DNA of 44,480 nucleotides. Origin: Zoogloeaceae bacterium. Its GTDB lineage: Bacteria > Pseudomonadota > Gammaproteobacteria > Burkholderiales > Rhodocyclaceae. Made by a program: the position numbers and the translations under genes. Position 1 is the stretch's first letter, and every line of letters starts with the position of its first letter. Shown piece by piece: positions 9,581 through 18,130 of this stretch. The DNA lies in assembly GCA_016791025.1 (NCBI GenBank), contig JAEUNX010000102.1:1-44480 (forward strand). Direction: 5' to 3'. Below the pieces are notes generated by a model. It was not told where the DNA came from. It saw only the letters and a list, made by a program, of their open reading frames with translations, and did no database searches.

Positions 9581-10342
9581 ATGGAGATTATCCCCCTTCC
9601 CGCATTTCGCGATAACTACATTTGGACGCTTCGGCACCACCGATCCGCGGTCGTGGTGGACCCCGGCGACGCCGATCCGGTCCTTCATTACCTTGAAGAT
9701 CAGGGCCTCGACCTGACCGCGATCCTGGTGACCCACCATCACGCCGATCACGTGGGTGGCATCGGCACCCTGCGCCGGCGATGGCCGGTCCCGGTCTTCG
9801 GTCCCGCCCGGGAAGCCATTCCGGCCTGCAGCCACCCCCTGGCCGAGGGGGACAGGGTGCGCCTCGCGATCCCATCTCTTGAATTGGAAGTTCTCGAGGT
9901 TCCCGGCCACACCCTGGGGCACATCGCCTACCTGGGCGCCGGATTCGTGTTCTGCGGCGACACCCTGTTCAGCGCCGGCTGCGGTCGCCTGTTCGAGGGA
10001 ACGGCGGCCCAACTCCAGGCTTCTCTCGCAAGATTGGCAGCCCTGCCGCCGGAGACGCTGGTCTATTGCACCCACGAATACACCCTCGCCAACCTCCGGT
10101 TCGCCAGGCAGGTTGAACCCGACAACCCCGGTCGAGAGGACTATCGCAGAGACTGCGAAGGCAGGCGGGCGATCGGCGCCCCGACACTCCCCAGCACTAT
10201 CGGCCGCGAGCGCGCGGTCAATCCATTTCTGCGTACCACCGAGCCGGCAATCATTGCCGCAGTGACGACGTGGCAAGGTCGCCCGCCAGAAGACGACGCT
10301 GCCTGCTTTGCAGCCCTCAGAGAATGGAAGAACCAAGCTTGA
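9581..10342 (+). CDS. gloB: Hydroxyacylglutathione hydrolase (glyoxalase II)
   Basis: The 253-residue metallo-beta-lactamase-fold enzyme splits S-lactoylglutathione to lactate and glutathione, the second step of methylglyoxal detoxification. Metal ligands are seen in THHHADHVGG (residues 51-60; His52, His54, Asp56, His57), PGHTLGHI, FCGDTLFSAGCGRLFEG (bridging Asp) and the YCTHEYTLANL stretch, the last being a glyoxalase II hallmark. Length equals the E. coli enzyme. The start lies 9 bases from the divergent methyltransferase start, so the two promoters must lie within each other's coding sequence or be very short. No good ribosome-binding site is seen. Confidence 0.95.
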   Translation: MEIIPLPAFRDNYIWTLRHHRSAVVVDPGDADPVLHYLEDQGLDLTAILVTHHHADHVGGIGTLRRRWPVPVFGPAREAIPACSHPLAEGDRVRLAIPSLELEVLEVPGHTLGHIAYLGAGFVFCGDTLFSAGCGRLFEGTAAQLQASLARLAALPPETLVYCTHEYTLANLRFARQVEPDNPGREDYRRDCEGRRAIGAPTLPSTIGRERAVNPFLRTTEPAIIAAVTTWQGRPPEDDAACFAALREWKNQA

Positions 10343-10348
10343 GGCGGA

Positions 10349-11293
10349 TCAGCTTGCCAGAGCCACCCGATTTCGCCCGCCACGCTTGGCTTGGTAGAGG
10401 GCCTGATCTGCCGCCTTGAGGAGGGCAAACACCCCGCCCTCAAGGGCCGGCGAGGCCCGCTGCACGGCCACGCCGATACTGATCGTCACCACCGGTCCCG
10501 CCGTTGAGCGGCCATGGGGCATTTGCAGTCCCTCCACCCCCTGGCGCAAGCCCTCAGCGACCTGGAGGGCCCCGGACCGGCAGGTCTCCGGCAAGATGAC
10601 GAAGAATTCCTCGCCGCCGTAACGAGCTACCAGGTCCGTAGGCCGCCTGAGCTGTCCCTGAAGGCAGCGCGCCACCGCTTTGAGACAGTCGTCCCCCGCC
10701 TGATGACCCAGGCTGTCGTTGTACTGCTTGAAGCAATCCACATCGGCGGCCAGCAAAGCGATCTCGGATTCCGACCGCGCCGCCCGCTTCCACTCGCGCA
10801 TCAAGGTGTCGTCGAACCGGCGCCGGTTCGGGATCCCCGTCAGGCCATCGACACCGCTGAGCCGCGTAAGCTCCTGATTCGCCTCGTCAAGCTTGCGGGT
10901 GAGGACCAACAGGGAATAACGCATCTGGGCAATCCGCTGCATCGCGCGGATCTTTGCCCCGAGGACCACCTCCGAAATTGGCTTGACCAGGTAGTCGTCG
11001 CCGCCAACTTCGATGCCACGGCGAAGGTCCTCGTCACTGGTGCGGGCCGTGAGGAAAATGATGGGTGTCCATTCGCCGGCCTGTTCCAGTTGCCGGAGCT
11101 TCCGGGCGACCTCGAACCCGTCCATGCCCGGCATGATCACGTCAAGCAAGACCAGGTCGGGCTTCTCGCGCAGAAAGATGTCGATCCCCGTCGGACCGTT
11201 GGGAGCATAGAGCGACGTCAACCCGATCTTCGCCAGTTGGTGGCGCACCAGCGTCGCGCTCGTCATCGTGTCTTCAATGAGGAGGACTTTCAT
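10349..11293 (-). CDS. Response regulator diguanylate cyclase (REC-GGDEF)
   Basis: A 314-residue cytoplasmic regulator. Residues 1-120 are a receiver domain with acidic pocket Glu7/Asp8, phospho-acceptor Asp51 in LLDVIMPGMDG, and Lys104 in YLVKP. A helical linker (about 120-145) leads to a GGDEF domain with DGLTGIPNRRRFD, DVDCFKQYNDSLGHQAGD and the active-site loop RYGGEEF at 225-230. The product-inhibition I-site RxxD is present (RPTD, 217-220), five residues before GGEEF. It should therefore make cyclic-di-GMP when phosphorylated and be feedback-inhibited. No histidine kinase lies nearby, so the input is unknown. Start at 11293 begins the receiver domain directly. Organisation resembles WspR. 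Confidence 0.93.
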   Translation of the reverse strand: MKVLLIEDTMTSATLVRHQLAKIGLTSLYAPNGPTGIDIFLREKPDLVLLDVIMPGMDGFEVARKLRQLEQAGEWTPIIFLTARTSDEDLRRGIEVGGDDYLVKPISEVVLGAKIRAMQRIAQMRYSLLVLTRKLDEANQELTRLSGVDGLTGIPNRRRFDDTLMREWKRAARSESEIALLAADVDCFKQYNDSLGHQAGDDCLKAVARCLQGQLRRPTDLVARYGGEEFFVILPETCRSGALQVAEGLRQGVEGLQMPHGRSTAGPVVTISIGVAVQRASPALEGGVFALLKAADQALYQAKRGGRNRVALAS

Positions 11294-11377
11294 AGCCGGG
11301 CCGGATCCACCACCTGTGGCGCTTAACGGGAAGAAGTGTATCCCGCCGAAACGCCCGTGCAGCAACGAAAGAGCGGA

Positions 11378-11393
11378 AAAAGCCCCGGCTTTT
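11378..11393. other. AAAAGCC/GGCTTTT hairpin in the divergent REC-GGDEF/mltD gap
   Basis: A perfect inverted repeat, AAAAGCC then GGCTTTT, separated by two bases (a six-pair stem with a four-base loop if drawn conservatively). It is flanked by A and T runs so could act as a weak terminator in either direction. It lies in the gap between two divergent genes, where a terminator is not expected; it may be a 5' leader element of either gene or chance. Confidence 0.35.
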
Positions 11394-11442
11394 CTCACCG
11401 CGAGACCCCATCATGGCCTGTTGGACCCGCTCAAGATCGGGT

Positions 11443-11472
11443 TTGACGCTGGCCAAGGGTCGGCGCTAGCAT
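11443..11472 (+). promoter_or_regulatory. Candidate sigma-70 promoter of mltD
   Basis: TTGACG (11443-11448) is followed after 18 bases by TAGCAT (11467-11472), five and four matches to the consensus hexamers. It would give a leader of about 30 bases before the mltD ATG at 11509. Confidence 0.5.
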
Positions 11473-11508
11473 TCGCCGCTTTCCCGGCGCGACCCTCCGC
11501 AGCGGCCG

Positions 11509-12990
11509 ATGGCGACTCCACACCTCCGCATCCTCCTCCTGGGCCTGGGCCTTTCCCTCGCAGTGCCAGGCCATACCCAGGAAGGACTGGAGCCCGCCCT
11601 GCGTCCAAGCTCCGGCTTTCGCTGGCCGGAACCCGAGAGCCGCCCGATGTTCCTTGAAAAGCCCCGCCCAGGCCGGGGCGCGGAAGGGCTCAGTGCTCCG
11701 GCCATCGGCGTGCTGGAGGTGGGGGACCCCCTCCACCGCATGCCCACCATCGATCTCACCGAGGATGCGGAAGACCTCTGGGATCGCATCCGGCGCGGTT
11801 TCGCCATGCCGGACCTGGACACCGAGCCTGTCACCGAACAACAGATTTTCTATCTCAACCGCCCAGGCTTTCTGAAGCGGGTGTTCGAGCGAGGTCGGCG
11901 CTACCTTTTCTACATCGTCAGCGAGTTGGAGCGCCGTGGGATGCCTACGGAACTCGCCTTGCTGCCCATGGTGGAATCCGCCTACAACCCGATGGCCTAT
12001 TCCCGGGCCCACGCGTCGGGCCTGTGGCAATTCATCCCATCGACGGGACGCAGCTACAACCTGACCCAGAACGCCTGGGTGGACGAGCGGCGGGACGTCA
12101 TTGCTTCCACCAACGCTGCCCTGGACTATCTCCAGACCATCTACGAAATGCACGGCGACTGGCATTTGGCGCTGGCTTCCTACAACTGGGGAGAGGGCTC
12201 CGTCGGGCGTGCGATCCAGAAGAACCAGGCCGCGGGGCTGCCCGGCGAGTACGCCCACCTGTCGATGCCCAATGAGACCCGCAACTACGTGCCAAAACTC
12301 CAGGCGCTGAAGAACATCGTTGCCCAGCCGGAATTATTCAACTTCGTCCTGCCCTACGTGCCGAACCGACCGTATTTCGTCACCGTGGAGATGCCGGCAT
12401 CCCTGGATCTCACCACCGCCGCCCGCTTGGCCGACACGCCGCTGGACGAATTCATGGCCTTGAATCCCAGCTACCGCAAACCGGTGATCCCCAAGGGTAG
12501 TCAGTCACTTGTGATTCCGGCGGACAAGGAGGCGGTCTTCCGGGCCAATCTGGCGGACTTCAACCCCGGCGCACCGCGCTGGAAGGCTTACGAAGTGGCC
12601 GCCGGCGAACGGGTCGATGCCATTGCATCTCGCCTGGGCTTGAGTCCTCAGCGCCTGCGCGAATTGAACAGTCTGTCGGCCGGCGCCCGGCTTTCCGAAG
12701 GCCAGACTCTCCTCGTCCCGGCGACACCGGAGCTGGATTCACCCATGCCACGACTGGGGCCGGCGCTCGCCCCCCCGGCCACCGACCCTGCGCCGGAACC
12801 CACCGTCCGGCATCGGAAAGCCGCACGGGAGCCCCGTAGCACCGGAAAATCCCCGGTCCGCCCAGCCGTCAAGGCAGCCACGCAGAAGACATCCGCCGCG
12901 CTGGCCCCACGGGCCAAAGCGAAGACGTCTGCGCCCCGGCCGGCGGTGAAGAAGCCCCCTCCTCCCGGCAAGGGAAAGCCCGCAAAATAA
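11509..12990 (+). CDS. mltD: Membrane-bound lytic murein transglycosylase D with LysM
   Basis: The 493-residue exported enzyme cleaves peptidoglycan glycan strands to 1,6-anhydro ends. An N-terminal signal (hydrophobic residues 7-20) is followed by a spacer, then the SLT domain with catalytic Glu156 in LLPMVESAYNP and downstream SGLWQFIPSTGR and ALASYNWGEG. A first, weaker LysM-like stretch (about 296-340) and a clear LysM (about 360-405) would bind the wall. The last 80 residues are a low-complexity Lys/Pro/Ala/Arg tail with several KPAVK-like units, probably a basic wall- or DNA-charge-binding tail. No lipobox Cys is seen near the signal, unlike E. coli MltD, so this form is probably soluble or anchored by its signal. 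It is convergent with the ABC gene, 25 bases apart. Confidence 0.92.
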   Translation: MATPHLRILLLGLGLSLAVPGHTQEGLEPALRPSSGFRWPEPESRPMFLEKPRPGRGAEGLSAPAIGVLEVGDPLHRMPTIDLTEDAEDLWDRIRRGFAMPDLDTEPVTEQQIFYLNRPGFLKRVFERGRRYLFYIVSELERRGMPTELALLPMVESAYNPMAYSRAHASGLWQFIPSTGRSYNLTQNAWVDERRDVIASTNAALDYLQTIYEMHGDWHLALASYNWGEGSVGRAIQKNQAAGLPGEYAHLSMPNETRNYVPKLQALKNIVAQPELFNFVLPYVPNRPYFVTVEMPASLDLTTAARLADTPLDEFMALNPSYRKPVIPKGSQSLVIPADKEAVFRANLADFNPGAPRWKAYEVAAGERVDAIASRLGLSPQRLRELNSLSAGARLSEGQTLLVPATPELDSPMPRLGPALAPPATDPAPEPTVRHRKAAREPRSTGKSPVRPAVKAATQKTSAALAPRAKAKTSAPRPAVKKPPPPGKGKPAK

Positions 12991-13015
12991 CCCGCACTCG
13001 CCAAGCGCGGTCGCG

Positions 13016-15082
13016 CTAGGGCTGGGGTGGCAATGGCCAATGACAGGCCACGCTGCGCCCAGCCCCGGCTTTCTGCAAAGTCGGATACTGCTGACGGCAG
13101 ATGTCTGTGGCACGCGGGCAGCGGCTTTGGTAATGACAGCCGCGGGGCGCCGCCGCAGCCGAGGGCATGTCCACCGCCATCGGGTCAGACGCCACGGCGG
13201 AAGGCCCGGATTCTCCAGGCAATCGTGGCACCGCCGCCGCCAGGGCCAGGGTGTAGGGGTGGCGCGGATCGTCGAGGACTGCCCGGGCGGGGCCCCGCTC
13301 GACGATACGGCCCAAATACATGACCGCCACATCGTGGGCCAGGTAGTCCACCACGGCGAGGTTGTGGGTGATGAAGAGGTAGGCCAGCCCGAGTTCACGC
13401 TGCAATTCGGCCATTAGATTCAAAATCTGGGCCTGGACCGAAACATCCAGCGCGCTGGTGGGTTCGTCGCAGATCACCAGTCGTGGTGAAACCGCAAGCG
13501 CCCGGGCGATGGCGATGCGCTGCCGTTGACCGCCGGAGAATTCGTGGGGGTAGCGCGCCATCATCCCCGCCGACAGGCCCACCCGCTCCAGGAGGGCCGC
13601 CACAGTCACCTCCCGCTCAGCGGGATCGGCGGCGACCCCTAGGGCAGTCATGCCTTCGAGGAGCGTCTCTCCAATGGTAAGGCGGGGGTTCAGGGAGGCA
13701 AAAGGATCCTGAAAGATCATCTGCATCCCACGCCGGGCCTGGCGAAGGATGGCCGCCGACGCTTGGGTCAGGTCATCCCCTTCAAAATACACTTCGCCCT
13801 CGGTGGGCGTCACCAATTGGAGGATCGCCTTGCCGACCGTGGTTTTACCACAGCCCGACTCCCCGACCAGTGCCAGCGTGCGCCCAGGCAGGATCTCCAG
13901 ATCGACGCCATCCACCGCCCGAACGGCGCCTACGGTCCGCTGGAGGAACCCGCGCCGGACGGGAAAATGCACCGCAAGTGCCCGTACGTCGAGGACCGGG
14001 TGGCGGGCGGGCGGGCGATCCGGCGCTCCCGTGGCCGGAATCGAGCTTGCCGCCAATGGCGGGCGCGGCTGCCCGTCGCTGTATAGGTGGCACCGCACCG
14101 CTTGCCCGCCGTCCCGCCAGGACCAGGGCGGTGCCTCGACGTGGCAACGTGCCATTACCTGTGGGCATCGATCGGCAAAGCGACAGCCCGGCGGAACCTG
14201 CTCGAGGCCCGGCACCCGCCCGCCAAGGGCTAGCAGGGGCGCACCCCGGCCCTGGCGCCTGGGCAAGGCGCCGAACAGGGCTCGGGAATAGGGATGGAGA
14301 GGCTGGGCGAAGAACGACTCTCGCGGGCCAGTCTCGATAATCTGGCCGGCATACATCACCCCCACCCGGTCGGCCATGCGGGCCACCACGCCAAGGTCGT
14401 GGGTGATGAGCAACATGCCCATCCGGTTTTCGGCCTGCAACCTGGCCAGGAGATCCAGAACCTGGGCCTGGATGGTGACATCCAGTGCCGTGGTGGGCTC
14501 GTCGGCAATCAGCAGCTTAGGCTGTGGCGCGAGCGCCATGGCGATCATGACGCGCTGCTTCATCCCGCCGGACAACTGGAACGGATAGGCCGCAAGGCGC
14601 CCATCGGGGTCGGGGATGCCGACAGTGCGAAGCAGGCGGATCGCCTCCTCTTCCGCGTCGGCCGACGCCAGCGCGCGATGAAGGCGCAAGCTCTCCACAA
14701 TCTGGGTGCGGATTGTCAGCACGGGATTGAGGCTTGTGGCCGGCTCCTGGAAGATCATCCCGATCCCCGGGCCACGCAAGCCCCGCATTCGCCCCTCCGG
14801 CAGATCGGCCAGAGACTCGCCATAAAAGCGGACGTCCCCCGCCGCAATGTGTCCCCCTGGCGGCAAAAGCCGCGTCAGGGCAAGGGCCGTCATCGATTTA
14901 CCGCATCCGGATTCGCCCACCAGGGCAAAAGTTTCCCCTGGGCCTATGGCAAAGCTCGCGTCAACCACCGGTTCCAGGGGCCCTTGGGGACCCGCCAGGG
15001 CCACCGTGAGGCCGATTACCTCCAGCAGCGCCGGGGGCACGTCCAGATCGAGAGAGGCCGAGCGAGACTCCAGCTGAGACAC
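13016..15082 (-). CDS. Double-ATPase subunit of a dipeptide/oligopeptide-type ABC transporter (YejF-like)
   Basis: One 688-residue polypeptide carries two nucleotide-binding domains, equivalent to fused DppD and DppF or YejF. First domain: Walker A GESGCGKS, signature LSGGMKQR, Walker B LLIADEPT. Second: [24 protein letters not shown]. Each is followed by an oligopeptide C-terminal extension with a Cys cluster ([14 protein letters not shown], and [14 protein letters not shown], each with one further Cys), which in related proteins can hold an iron-sulfur cluster. Such ATPases pair with two permeases and a solute-binding protein, none of which is in the window; this is therefore an orphan locus. 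The start is GTG at 15082 with no good ribosome-binding site, so the N terminus is uncertain by about 15 residues. Confidence 0.92.
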   Translation of the reverse strand: MSQLESRSASLDLDVPPALLEVIGLTVALAGPQGPLEPVVDASFAIGPGETFALVGESGCGKSMTALALTRLLPPGGHIAAGDVRFYGESLADLPEGRMRGLRGPGIGMIFQEPATSLNPVLTIRTQIVESLRLHRALASADAEEEAIRLLRTVGIPDPDGRLAAYPFQLSGGMKQRVMIAMALAPQPKLLIADEPTTALDVTIQAQVLDLLARLQAENRMGMLLITHDLGVVARMADRVGVMYAGQIIETGPRESFFAQPLHPYSRALFGALPRRQGRGAPLLALGGRVPGLEQVPPGCRFADRCPQVMARCHVEAPPWSWRDGGQAVRCHLYSDGQPRPPLAASSIPATGAPDRPPARHPVLDVRALAVHFPVRRGFLQRTVGAVRAVDGVDLEILPGRTLALVGESGCGKTTVGKAILQLVTPTEGEVYFEGDDLTQASAAILRQARRGMQMIFQDPFASLNPRLTIGETLLEGMTALGVAADPAEREVTVAALLERVGLSAGMMARYPHEFSGGQRQRIAIARALAVSPRLVICDEPTSALDVSVQAQILNLMAELQRELGLAYLFITHNLAVVDYLAHDVAVMYLGRIVERGPARAVLDDPRHPYTLALAAAVPRLPGESGPSAVASDPMAVDMPSAAAAPRGCHYQSRCPRATDICRQQYPTLQKAGAGRSVACHWPLPPQP

Positions 15083-15152
15083 GGGGCAATCAGGGAAAAC
15101 GGAAGATGGGGAATCTCTGGCAGGTTCGAGTCGCCCGAAACCCTGCCGAACG

Positions 15153-15172
15153 GGCGCCGGCCATCCGGCGCC
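15153..15172. other. Perfect 8-bp GC hairpin between slyD and the ABC ATPase gene
   Basis: GGCGCCGG and CCGGCGCC flank a four-base loop, a stem of eight pairs all G-C. It lies 22 bases after the slyD-like stop. There is no T tract on either side, so it is not a classic intrinsic terminator; it could protect the 3' end of the bcp-slyD message. Confidence 0.5.
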
Positions 15173-15193
15173 ATGGAGCGACGCGCGCGATCG

Positions 15194-15676
15194 TCAGTGG
15201 TGATGATGGCCACCGGGACCGTGAACATGGCGGTGGGCAATTTCCTCCGCACTGGCCTGGCGCACCTCGGAGATGGTGATGTCGAACACCAAAGAGGTTC
15301 CGGCCAGGGGATGGTTGCCATCCACCACAACCTTGCCATCTGCGATGTCGGTGATGCGATAGAGGATTTCGTCCTCGCCATCGTCGGTCACGCGCTCGAA
15401 GGACATGCCCACCTCGATGTTGTCGGGGAACAGCGTGGCGTCCTCGACAAGGACGAGTTCCTCGTCATAGTCGCCAAAGGCCTCATCAGGCTGGAGCTTG
15501 ATCTTGAACTGATCGCCCTGACTCTTACCCTGGAGGGTCTCTTCGAGCTTGGAAAAAATTCCGTCATAACCGCCGTGCAGATAGATCAGGGGGTGCTGAC
15601 CATCGTCAATCATGTTGCCGTCCGGATCCCGCACCTCATATTTGAGAGTTACGACGGTATTCTTGACGATTTGCAT
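15194..15676 (-). CDS. slyD: FKBP-type peptidyl-prolyl isomerase, SlyD-like, with His-rich tail
   Basis: A 160-residue cytoplasmic isomerase/chaperone. The FKBP half-domains are visible (KNTVVTLKYEVRDPDGNMID at the start, and NHPLAGTSLVFDITI near residue 125) with the inserted IF (insert-in-flap) chaperone domain between them (PDEAFGDYDEELV through about residue 115). The C terminus ends HRHVHGPGGHHHH, a metal-binding tail like that of SlyD, which delivers nickel during hydrogenase maturation. Start choice: AAGGA lies six bases before the ATG at 15676 but abuts an ATG at 15682, so the inner start is favoured. The first 41 bases lie inside the 3' end of the upstream bcp gene, implying coupling. 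No hydrogenase genes are in view. Confidence 0.9.
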   Translation of the reverse strand: MQIVKNTVVTLKYEVRDPDGNMIDDGQHPLIYLHGGYDGIFSKLEETLQGKSQGDQFKIKLQPDEAFGDYDEELVLVEDATLFPDNIEVGMSFERVTDDGEDEILYRITDIADGKVVVDGNHPLAGTSLVFDITISEVRQASAEEIAHRHVHGPGGHHHH

Positions 15677-16154
15677 GTCCATTCCTTGAATTGAGTTGCT
15701 TCACCAGATTGAAGACCGCGGCCGCATGGCCCCGGGGGGTGACATTGTATAGGACATGGCGGATCACACCGTCCTTGTCGATGATGAAGGTCGATCGCAG
15801 CACTCCCATCTTCTGAATGCCGTCGACCTCGCGGGGACGCCAGACGTGATACAGGCGACAGACCTCGGTCTCGGTGTCGGACAGCAGGCGGATGGAAAGC
15901 CCATGGTCATCGCGAAACTGTGCATGGGTCAGACAGTCGTCCGGACTGATGCCGAGGATCACGCAGTCGTGGGCAGCAAAATCCCCCTCCCGATCGCTGA
16001 AATCTGCCGCCTGAAGCGTGCATCCGGGCGTGTTGTCCCGGGGATAGAAGTAGATTACCGCGTGCTGATTACCCCGCAGGGATGCCAGGTCGAACATCTC
16101 CATGTCAGCATCAGGCAAGGAAAACGATGGGGCCAGGTCTCCGCTCTCCAGCAT
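15636..16154 (-). CDS. bcp: Peroxiredoxin, Bcp/PrxQ family
   Basis: A 172-residue thiol peroxidase that reduces hydrogen and organic peroxides. The peroxidatic cysteine is Cys45 in YPRDNTPGCTLQAADFSD. The usual resolving cysteine five residues on is absent (Ala50), so this is either a 1-Cys type or uses a distant Cys such as that in DDCLTHAQF. The core ends at about residue 154 (AAVFNLVKQL); a polar tail of some 18 residues continues into the slyD reading region, giving a 41-base same-strand overlap. Start at 16154 has GGGAGAG before it; a start at 16238 (MYSQTHHARR) would add 28 residues and has AAGGA at a longer distance. Divergent from the alcohol dehydrogenase gene across 223 bases in which I see no clear operator. 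Confidence 0.9.
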   Translation of the reverse strand: MLESGDLAPSFSLPDADMEMFDLASLRGNQHAVIYFYPRDNTPGCTLQAADFSDREGDFAAHDCVILGISPDDCLTHAQFRDDHGLSIRLLSDTETEVCRLYHVWRPREVDGIQKMGVLRSTFIIDKDGVIRHVLYNVTPRGHAAAVFNLVKQLNSRNGHANRQEYRRNSQI

Positions 16155-16377
16155 GGGCTCTCCCGTCAATTCAGGCGATTCAAGGTGGGGCGATTTCTTG
16201 GCGCCGGAGCGCCGCGCGTGGTGGGTTTGACTGTACATGAAAGGAAGTCCTTTTTTCCAAGTTGTTCGGAAAACCAACCTCCCGGCACCTCCAGGGGTCT
16301 CTACTACGAATAGACTAGTATCGTGACAGCCACAAGCTCCATTGCGCGGCCCGCCCATCATTCCAAGGAACGTCGTG

Positions 16378-17409
16378 ATGTCTTCCGCTTCCATGACCAC
16401 CCCAGTACCGCCCCTGGCTAATCGCATGAAGGCCATGGCCTTGCTGGGACCGGGACAGCCCCTGTCCCCCGTCGAGTTGCCAGTGCCGGCCCCGGGCCCG
16501 GGTCAGGTCCTGATCCGGGTCGAAGCTTGTGGCGTATGCCGGACCGATCTGCATTTGGTGGACGGCGATCTCCCGGACGTGGGCATGCCACTGATTCCTG
16601 GCCACGAGATCGTCGGCCGGGTCATGACCCCGGGCCTCGGGGTGGCGGGGCTCGCGCCAGGGCAACGCGTCGGTGTCCCTTGGCTAGGCTGGACCTGCGG
16701 GGATTGCACTTTTTGCAGCGCCCACCAGGAAAACCTGTGCGACCACGCCCGCTTTACCGGGTACCAGATCCCCGGCGGCTACGCTGAATACACGGTGGCG
16801 GACGCCCGATACTGCTTCCCCCTTTCGGATGCGCCGGATGCCAGTCACTTGGCGCCCTTACTCTGCGCAGGACTGATCGGCTATCGGGCCCTCAGTATGG
16901 CAGGAGACGCCAGACGGCTAGGCATCTATGGATTCGGCGCTGCCGCCCATCTGATCACCCAGGTGGCGCGCTGGCAGGGCCGCGAGGTGTATGCCTTCAC
17001 CCGGGCCGACGACACAGAGAGCCAGACCTTCGCCCGCTCCCTCGGCGCGGTCTGGACCGGTGCATCCACCGCGATCCCCCCCGTCGCCCTCGACGCAGCG
17101 CTACTCTTCGCGCCGGTCGGCGCCCTGGTTCCCGCCGCATTGCGGGCCGTGCGCAAGGGGGGCATCGTGGTCTGTGCCGGCATCCACATGTCGGACATCC
17201 CGGCCTTCCCCTACGCCATCCTGTGGGGGGAGCGGCGCATCGTCTCGGTAGCGAACCTGACCCGCCGGGATGGCGAGGACTTTTTGGCCCTCGCAGACCA
17301 GGTGCCCGTCAAAAGCGACATCCATCGCTTTCCCCTCGCGCAAGCCAACGAGGCGCTCTCCCGCCTGCGGGACGGCAAGCTTCAGGGGGCGGCGGTCCTG
17401 ATTCCCTGA
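16378..17409 (+). CDS. Zinc-binding alcohol dehydrogenase family protein (MDR)
   Basis: A 343-residue medium-chain dehydrogenase. Catalytic zinc ligands: Cys54 in ACGVCRTDLH, His76 of PGHE and Cys163 in LLCAGLIGYR. Structural zinc: Cys107, 110, 113 and 121 in WTCGDCTFC...ENLC. The nucleotide-binding loop is GIYGFGAAAHL rather than the common GxGGxG, as in the zinc-ADH subfamily often labelled adh_fam_2. Thr-Arg in AFTRAD after the second strand suggests NADP(H) preference, an inference. Start at 16378 has AAGGA eight bases upstream; an earlier in-frame start at 16342 has none. Substrate not readable. No partner gene; a membrane protein of unknown role follows. Confidence 0.9.
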   Translation: MSSASMTTPVPPLANRMKAMALLGPGQPLSPVELPVPAPGPGQVLIRVEACGVCRTDLHLVDGDLPDVGMPLIPGHEIVGRVMTPGLGVAGLAPGQRVGVPWLGWTCGDCTFCSAHQENLCDHARFTGYQIPGGYAEYTVADARYCFPLSDAPDASHLAPLLCAGLIGYRALSMAGDARRLGIYGFGAAAHLITQVARWQGREVYAFTRADDTESQTFARSLGAVWTGASTAIPPVALDAALLFAPVGALVPAALRAVRKGGIVVCAGIHMSDIPAFPYAILWGERRIVSVANLTRRDGEDFLALADQVPVKSDIHRFPLAQANEALSRLRDGKLQGAAVLIP

Positions 17410-17508
17410 GCTTGCGGCGAACCCTGCCCTGGTGTCAGGGAGCCCGCGCGGCTAGCCAACTTGCCAGGGGCCCCGTACACTCCGGTCGCCCTGGCTTGCA
17501 ACCGACCC

Positions 17509-18060
17509 ATGACCCCGATCATTGCCCCCATCCTCCCTTCCTTTCCTGGCGATCGACCCCGACGACTTGCCGGGCGGTGGGCCATGGCCTGCCTTCTGGC
17601 AACCATCCTTGCAATCCTGCTGTTTCGCGATCTCGCCCAGCTTTGGCGGGAAATCGAGCCCCTCGAGGGCCTGGCCTTCCTCTCTTCAGCGACGCTGTTG
17701 GGCGGCGCACTGGCGATTGCGCCGCTAACGGCCGCGGCAAGCCTTCTCCTCTGCGTCTGGCACGGGGTCGAAAGCGTGTTCCTGCCGCGCTCCCATCCGA
17801 CGCCAACCCTGGACAATCTCATCGTCGCTGGGGGGATGCTGGTCTGGTTCAGCCCCTGCCTGGCCGCCCTCGGCGCCGGCGCCATGGCCTTGGTCACCGG
17901 TCGGATCCATTTCTCCCGCCCGCCACGGGACTATTTCCTGGCCACTGACCCCATCGCATTTTGGCAAGGCGTGGGCTTTTGGATCATCGTCGCCGCCAGT
18001 TTCGGCTATGTGGCGTGGCGGTACTGGCAGGGCAAGCTCCGCCGACCCAGGTCCTTCTGA
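17509..18060 (+). CDS. Unrecognised integral membrane protein, about four helices
   Basis: I do not recognise the 183-residue product. It has four hydrophobic stretches, around residues 26-46 (MACLLATILAILLF), 55-85 (LSSATLLGGALAIAPL), 105-130 (VAGGMLVWFSPCLAALGAG) and 150-172 (GVGFWIIVAASFGYVAWRYW), with a basic C-terminal end (GKLRRPRSF) likely on the cytoplasmic side. The first 20 residues are proline-rich. Codon use matches its neighbours. The start (ATG at 17509) has no clear ribosome-binding site; 17584 is an alternative. It sits between an alcohol dehydrogenase and the NAD(P)HX repair gene and may be co-transcribed, but no function can be proposed. Confidence 0.65.
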   Translation: MTPIIAPILPSFPGDRPRRLAGRWAMACLLATILAILLFRDLAQLWREIEPLEGLAFLSSATLLGGALAIAPLTAAASLLLCVWHGVESVFLPRSHPTPTLDNLIVAGGMLVWFSPCLAALGAGAMALVTGRIHFSRPPRDYFLATDPIAFWQGVGFWIIVAASFGYVAWRYWQGKLRRPRSF

Positions 18061-18130
18061 CCTGGCCGGAGCCAGATAGCCGCCGGGGGCCGTTGCCCAA
18101 CTTTTCCCAACCTCCACCGCGACCGCCCCC

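Noticed and set aside
12750-12990. Repeats at the end of mltD as a tandem-repeat element
   Set aside because: The Lys/Pro/Ala units are irregular at the DNA level and are best explained as a low-complexity protein tail.
14294-15694. 466-codon plus-strand frame opposite the ABC ATPase gene
   Set aside because: It runs across two real minus-strand genes and the gap between them; composition and lack of domains mark it as a shadow.
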